NCBI RefSeq assembly: GCF_030123325.1
Contig: NZ_CP126106.1
Span: forward strand, 3,252,001 to 3,316,000
DNA length: 64,000 bases
Direction: 5' to 3'
DNA from: Peribacillus simplex
Lineage (GTDB): Bacteria; Bacillota; Bacilli; Bacillales; DSM-1321
This document shows, in pieces, positions 61,621 through 64,000 of this stretch (its first letter is position 1; each line of letters begins with the position of its first letter). The notes below the pieces were generated by a model, which saw only the letters and a program-made list of their open reading frames with translations, did not search any database and was not told the origin of the DNA. Both the position numbers and the translations under genes were made by a program.

Positions 61621-63231
61621 TCATAACATCAAATTGTCTACAGCGGCCTGCTCAATCACTAAACCCTTCCTGTATCTTTCAATAAATGCTTCAAATCCTT
61701 TAACATCTACTTGATCAGGATAAATTTCTTGCCCATCAACCTCTTCGAATACTTTTTTGTCGAGGAAGTCTTCTAAACTTTCATTTTGATCTTTATTCAT
61801 CATGTAAGATGCAAGAATCGCCATTCCCCACGCGCCGCCTTCTCCTGCTGTTGACATAACTGATACTGGAGTATTCATTGCAGCGGCAACAATTTTTTGT
61901 CCAACAAGAGGGGTTTTAAATAAACCACCGTGAGCCAAAATACGATCAATTGCAACATTTTCTTCCTTTGTCAAAATACCCATTCCGATTTTTAAAGCAC
62001 CGAAAGCGGTAAAAAGGTGAGTCCGCATGAAGTTTGCTAAATTGAAATGACTCTCAGGCGAGCGAACAAATAATGGCCGCCCTTTTTCTAAACCTGTGAT
62101 ATTTTCGCCTGAGAAATAACCATAGCTAAGCAAACCTCCACCATCTGGATCCGCTTCCAAAGCCTTATTCAACATTACTTCAAATAATTTATTTGTATCA
62201 ATATTTTGTCCCATTGCCTCAGAAAACTCACGGAACAATCCCAGCCAAGCATTGAGATCACTTGAACAGTTATTCGCGTGAACCATCCCAACTGGACTTC
62301 CGTTTGGTGTAGTTACCAAATCAATTTCCGGATATACTTTTGAAAGTTCTTTCTCTAGTACAATCATGGCAAAAACGGAAGTTCCTACTGAGACATTTCC
62401 GGTACGTTTCCTCACACTATTCGTTGCAACCATTCCAGTTCCCGCATCGCCTTCTGGTGGGCAAATTGGGGTGCCAGGTTGTAAATTTCTTGATCTATCC
62501 AGGATTTTCGCTCCAATTTCGGTTAATTCACCAGCTTGCTCGCCTGAAATGTAGACTTTAGGAAGAATCTCTTTTAGCTTCCAAGGATAACCTTTAGTCT
62601 CAATTAAATCGTCAAACTGTTTGACCATTGATTCATTGTAATCTTGCGTTGATTCATCAATTGGGAACATGCCTGAAGCATCTCCAATGCCAATTGCTTT
62701 ATTACCAGTCAATAACCAGTGAATGTATCCAGCCAAAGTCGTAATACAATCAATGCGAGGCAAATGTTTCTCTTCATTTAATATTGCTTGATAAAGGTGA
62801 GCAATACTCCATCGTTCAGGGATATTAAATTGAAATTGATTAGTTAATTCTTTTGCTGCAACACCAGTTGTTGAGTTACGCCAAGTTCGAAACGGAACAA
62901 GTAGCTCCCCTGTACTGTCAAAAGCCATGTACCCATGCATCATTGCAGAAAATCCAATAGAACCTATTTTTCGAATTGTAATTCCGTAATTTCGTTCAAC
63001 TTCTTGCTTCAATTCACTATAAGCTGTTTGCAGACCAGTGATTATATCCACTAAGTTGTACGTCCAAATTCCATCTTCCAAGAGGTTTTCCCACTCATAA
63101 CTTCCAGATGCGATGGTTTCATAACGGTTATCAATCAACACCGCTTTAATACGCGTGGATCCAAATTCGATTCCAAGTGAAGTTTCTCCCTCGTTTATCG
63201 CTTGTTTAATTTTTAATATATTCGTTTGCAC
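61621..63231 (-). CDS. araB: Ribulokinase of the FGGY family, lactobacillus-type
   Basis: A 536-residue kinase phosphorylating L-ribulose. FGGY features: SLGIEFGSTRIKAVLI at the N-terminus, IGFSAMMHGYMAFD, PEGDAGTGMVATNSV, and ILAHGGLFKTPLVGQ near the C-terminus. I recognise the sequence as close to AraB of lactic-acid bacteria rather than B. subtilis AraB, which opens differently. GTG start with AAGGGGG ahead. First gene of araBDA, with AraR and cre sites upstream. Confidence 0.88.
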   Translation of the reverse strand: MQTNILKIKQAINEGETSLGIEFGSTRIKAVLIDNRYETIASGSYEWENLLEDGIWTYNLVDIITGLQTAYSELKQEVERNYGITIRKIGSIGFSAMMHGYMAFDSTGELLVPFRTWRNSTTGVAAKELTNQFQFNIPERWSIAHLYQAILNEEKHLPRIDCITTLAGYIHWLLTGNKAIGIGDASGMFPIDESTQDYNESMVKQFDDLIETKGYPWKLKEILPKVYISGEQAGELTEIGAKILDRSRNLQPGTPICPPEGDAGTGMVATNSVRKRTGNVSVGTSVFAMIVLEKELSKVYPEIDLVTTPNGSPVGMVHANNCSSDLNAWLGLFREFSEAMGQNIDTNKLFEVMLNKALEADPDGGGLLSYGYFSGENITGLEKGRPLFVRSPESHFNLANFMRTHLFTAFGALKIGMGILTKEENVAIDRILAHGGLFKTPLVGQKIVAAAMNTPVSVMSTAGEGGAWGMAILASYMMNKDQNESLEDFLDKKVFEEVDGQEIYPDQVDVKGFEAFIERYRKGLVIEQAAVDNLML

Positions 63232-63245
63232 GTTAATCCCCCTTC

Positions 63246-63259
63246 TGACAGCGCTTTCA
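63246..63259 (-). promoter_or_regulatory. CcpA cre site in the araB leader
   Basis: TGAAAGCGCTGTCA on the minus strand is a perfect match to TGWAANCGNTNWCA. It sits between the promoter and the start codon, where bound CcpA would block elongation. Confidence 0.8.
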
Positions 63260-63293
63260 ACGAAAGGAGGCGCTTAAATTTAGTAACAATCAT

Positions 63294-63323
63294 ATTATAT
63301 TTTTTTGTACGTACATTTGTCAA
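63294..63323 (-). promoter_or_regulatory. araB promoter with AraR operator in its spacer
   Basis: On the minus strand TTGACA (63318-63323), 18 bp, TATAAT (63294-63299). The spacer contains TGTACGTACA (63306-63315), the palindromic core of AraR boxes (ATTTGTACGTACAAAT type). Confidence 0.85.
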
Positions 63324-63492
63324 CGGTAAATATTATTTATACTTACAACTTTCAAGAGAAATCCTCCATCCTCACCTTAAAATTAGTAATAAAGGATTTT
63401 AATGATATAAAACATAAATGGTAAATAGGGCGAATTTAATTTATGCAAAAAACATAGGTGATTTGTTTTAATTGATTCAAAATTATGTTAAA

Positions 63493-63510
63493 ATATGTCC
63501 GCACAAATAT
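63493..63510 (+). promoter_or_regulatory. Second AraR-type operator, before araR
   Basis: ATATGTCCGCACAAATAT resembles the AraR box with one changed base in the core. It lies about 50 bp before araR, consistent with autoregulation. Confidence 0.7.
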
Positions 63511-63560
63511 TTTATACAACTAAATTAGAATGTAAACAACTATGAAAGAAGTGAGGTTTA

Positions 63561-64000
63561 ATGAAACCAAAGTATCAGGTAATCATTGATGATTTAAAAA
63601 ATAAAATCCTTTCAGGTGAATATAGTGTAGGGGAACAAATTCCCACTGAAACCGCCATGCAAGAAATGTACAACGTTAGCCGGCACACTGTACGAAAGTC
63701 CATTTTAGAATTATCAAACGAGGGATTCTTAAGAAGTGAAAAAGGATCTGGCACATATGTTAGTAACCAATATCAATCAAAATCTGGTGGCAATTCCAAA
63801 AATAAAACGATCGGTGTTATCACGACCTACCTTTCTGATTACATTTTCCCTTCTATTATCCGCGGAATTGAAAGAAGATTAAATGAAGATAATTATTCCT
63901 TACTATTAGCCAGTACGAATAATGATGTCGAACAAGAAAAAAAAGCCTTGGAAATGATGTTGTCATTTGGCGTGGATGGTTTGATTATTGAACCTACAAA
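63561..64000 (+). CDS. araR: AraR, GntR-type arabinose repressor (5' part, cut by window end)
   Basis: The first 146 codons are visible. The N-terminal GntR winged helix reads ILSGEYSVGEQIPTETAMQE and VSRHTVRKSILELSNEGFLR, residues 15-60. A linker (about 70-85) leads to a LacI/PBP1-type sugar domain opening KTIGVITTYLSDYIFPSIIR. This GntR-LacI chimera is the hallmark of AraR, which is released from DNA by L-arabinose. GAAGTGAGGTTTA precedes ATG. The stop lies beyond the window. Confidence 0.93.
   Translation, partial: MKPKYQVIIDDLKNKILSGEYSVGEQIPTETAMQEMYNVSRHTVRKSILELSNEGFLRSEKGSGTYVSNQYQSKSGGNSKNKTIGVITTYLSDYIFPSIIRGIERRLNEDNYSLLLASTNNDVEQEKKALEMMLSFGVDGLIIEPT

Noticed and set aside
1..64000. 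CRISPR arrays, prophage genes, tRNA or rRNA genes
   Set aside because: No evenly spaced repeats, phage structural genes, or RNA-gene signatures were seen on either strand.

Overview
The window is low-GC Firmicute DNA. It carries sporulation genes (cotJABC behind a sigma-E-type promoter), strong GGAGG ribosome sites with frequent GTG/TTG starts, a bacterial nitric oxide synthase, a class IV PHA synthase with PhaR, YdjO-type small zinc proteins, and a dispersed GC-rich repeat of a kind I associate with Bacillaceae. A soil Bacillaceae of the Bacillus/Peribacillus type is the best guess. This rests on gene content, not on a marker gene. No rRNA, tRNA, CRISPR array or intact prophage was seen.

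Layout. 0-9.5 kb: SDR reductase, cardiolipin synthase, a CstR-like sensor, an SRPBCC protein, a YjgB-like lipoprotein/secreted protein, a frameshifted relic, and the ansA-aspA operon with divergent ansR and paired operators. 9.7-12.3 kb: a SAM-riboswitch-controlled S-methylmethionine salvage pair (permease plus homocysteine methyltransferase). 12.5-16.6 kb: a quinone/aromatic-electrophile detoxification cluster (flavin reductase, MhqD-like hydrolase, two ring-cleaving dioxygenases, divergent nitroreductase) with two MhqR-type operators. 16.6-19.1 kb: PHA operon (reductase, phaR, phaC, 36-codon ORF). 19.3-25.7 kb: OsmC, several tiny hydrophilic proteins, CorA, NOS, and an HxlR regulator next to a thioredoxin-reductase-like flavoprotein. 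25.8-32.9 kb: YckD-like protein, YuxL-type peptidase, CBS protein, MBL hydrolase, and an overlapping GDSL-ABC transporter operon. 33-42.6 kb: relic of a bile-acid symporter, MFS transporter, PAS kinase with a degenerate MHYT-like sensor, YitT, two YdjO paralogues, RecQ, and a YocH-like cell-wall protein. 42.8-54.9 kb: cotJABC, CvfB, truncated receiver, AlaX-type editing protein, small unknowns, GNAT, HelD, a decayed HD-GYP gene, RDD protein, and an ABC-F protein. 55-56.3 kb: a graveyard of IS110 and IS6 fragments. 56.4-64 kb: L-arabinose utilisation (galM, araE, araA, araD, araB, divergent araR cut by the window end), with AraR and CcpA sites.

Regulation is unusually readable here. The window shows one SAM riboswitch, paired AnsR-like operators, two MhqR-like boxes (one on a -10 element), an AraR box inside the araB promoter spacer with a perfect cre downstream, a sigma-E promoter, and a CstR-like palindrome over its own promoter.

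The most interesting structure outside the genes is a set of dispersed intergenic modules. There are four GC-rich ~130-bp repeats, all in the same orientation and with GGTTGATT/AATCAACC-like ends. There are two inverted copies of a second ~180-bp repeat 29 kb apart. A recurring terminator hairpin beginning AGACTGTAGACAAA is found joined to both. I see no convincing wholly new multi-gene system. The best leads are these repeats, the small ORFs in the PHA and corA operons, and the decaying loci.
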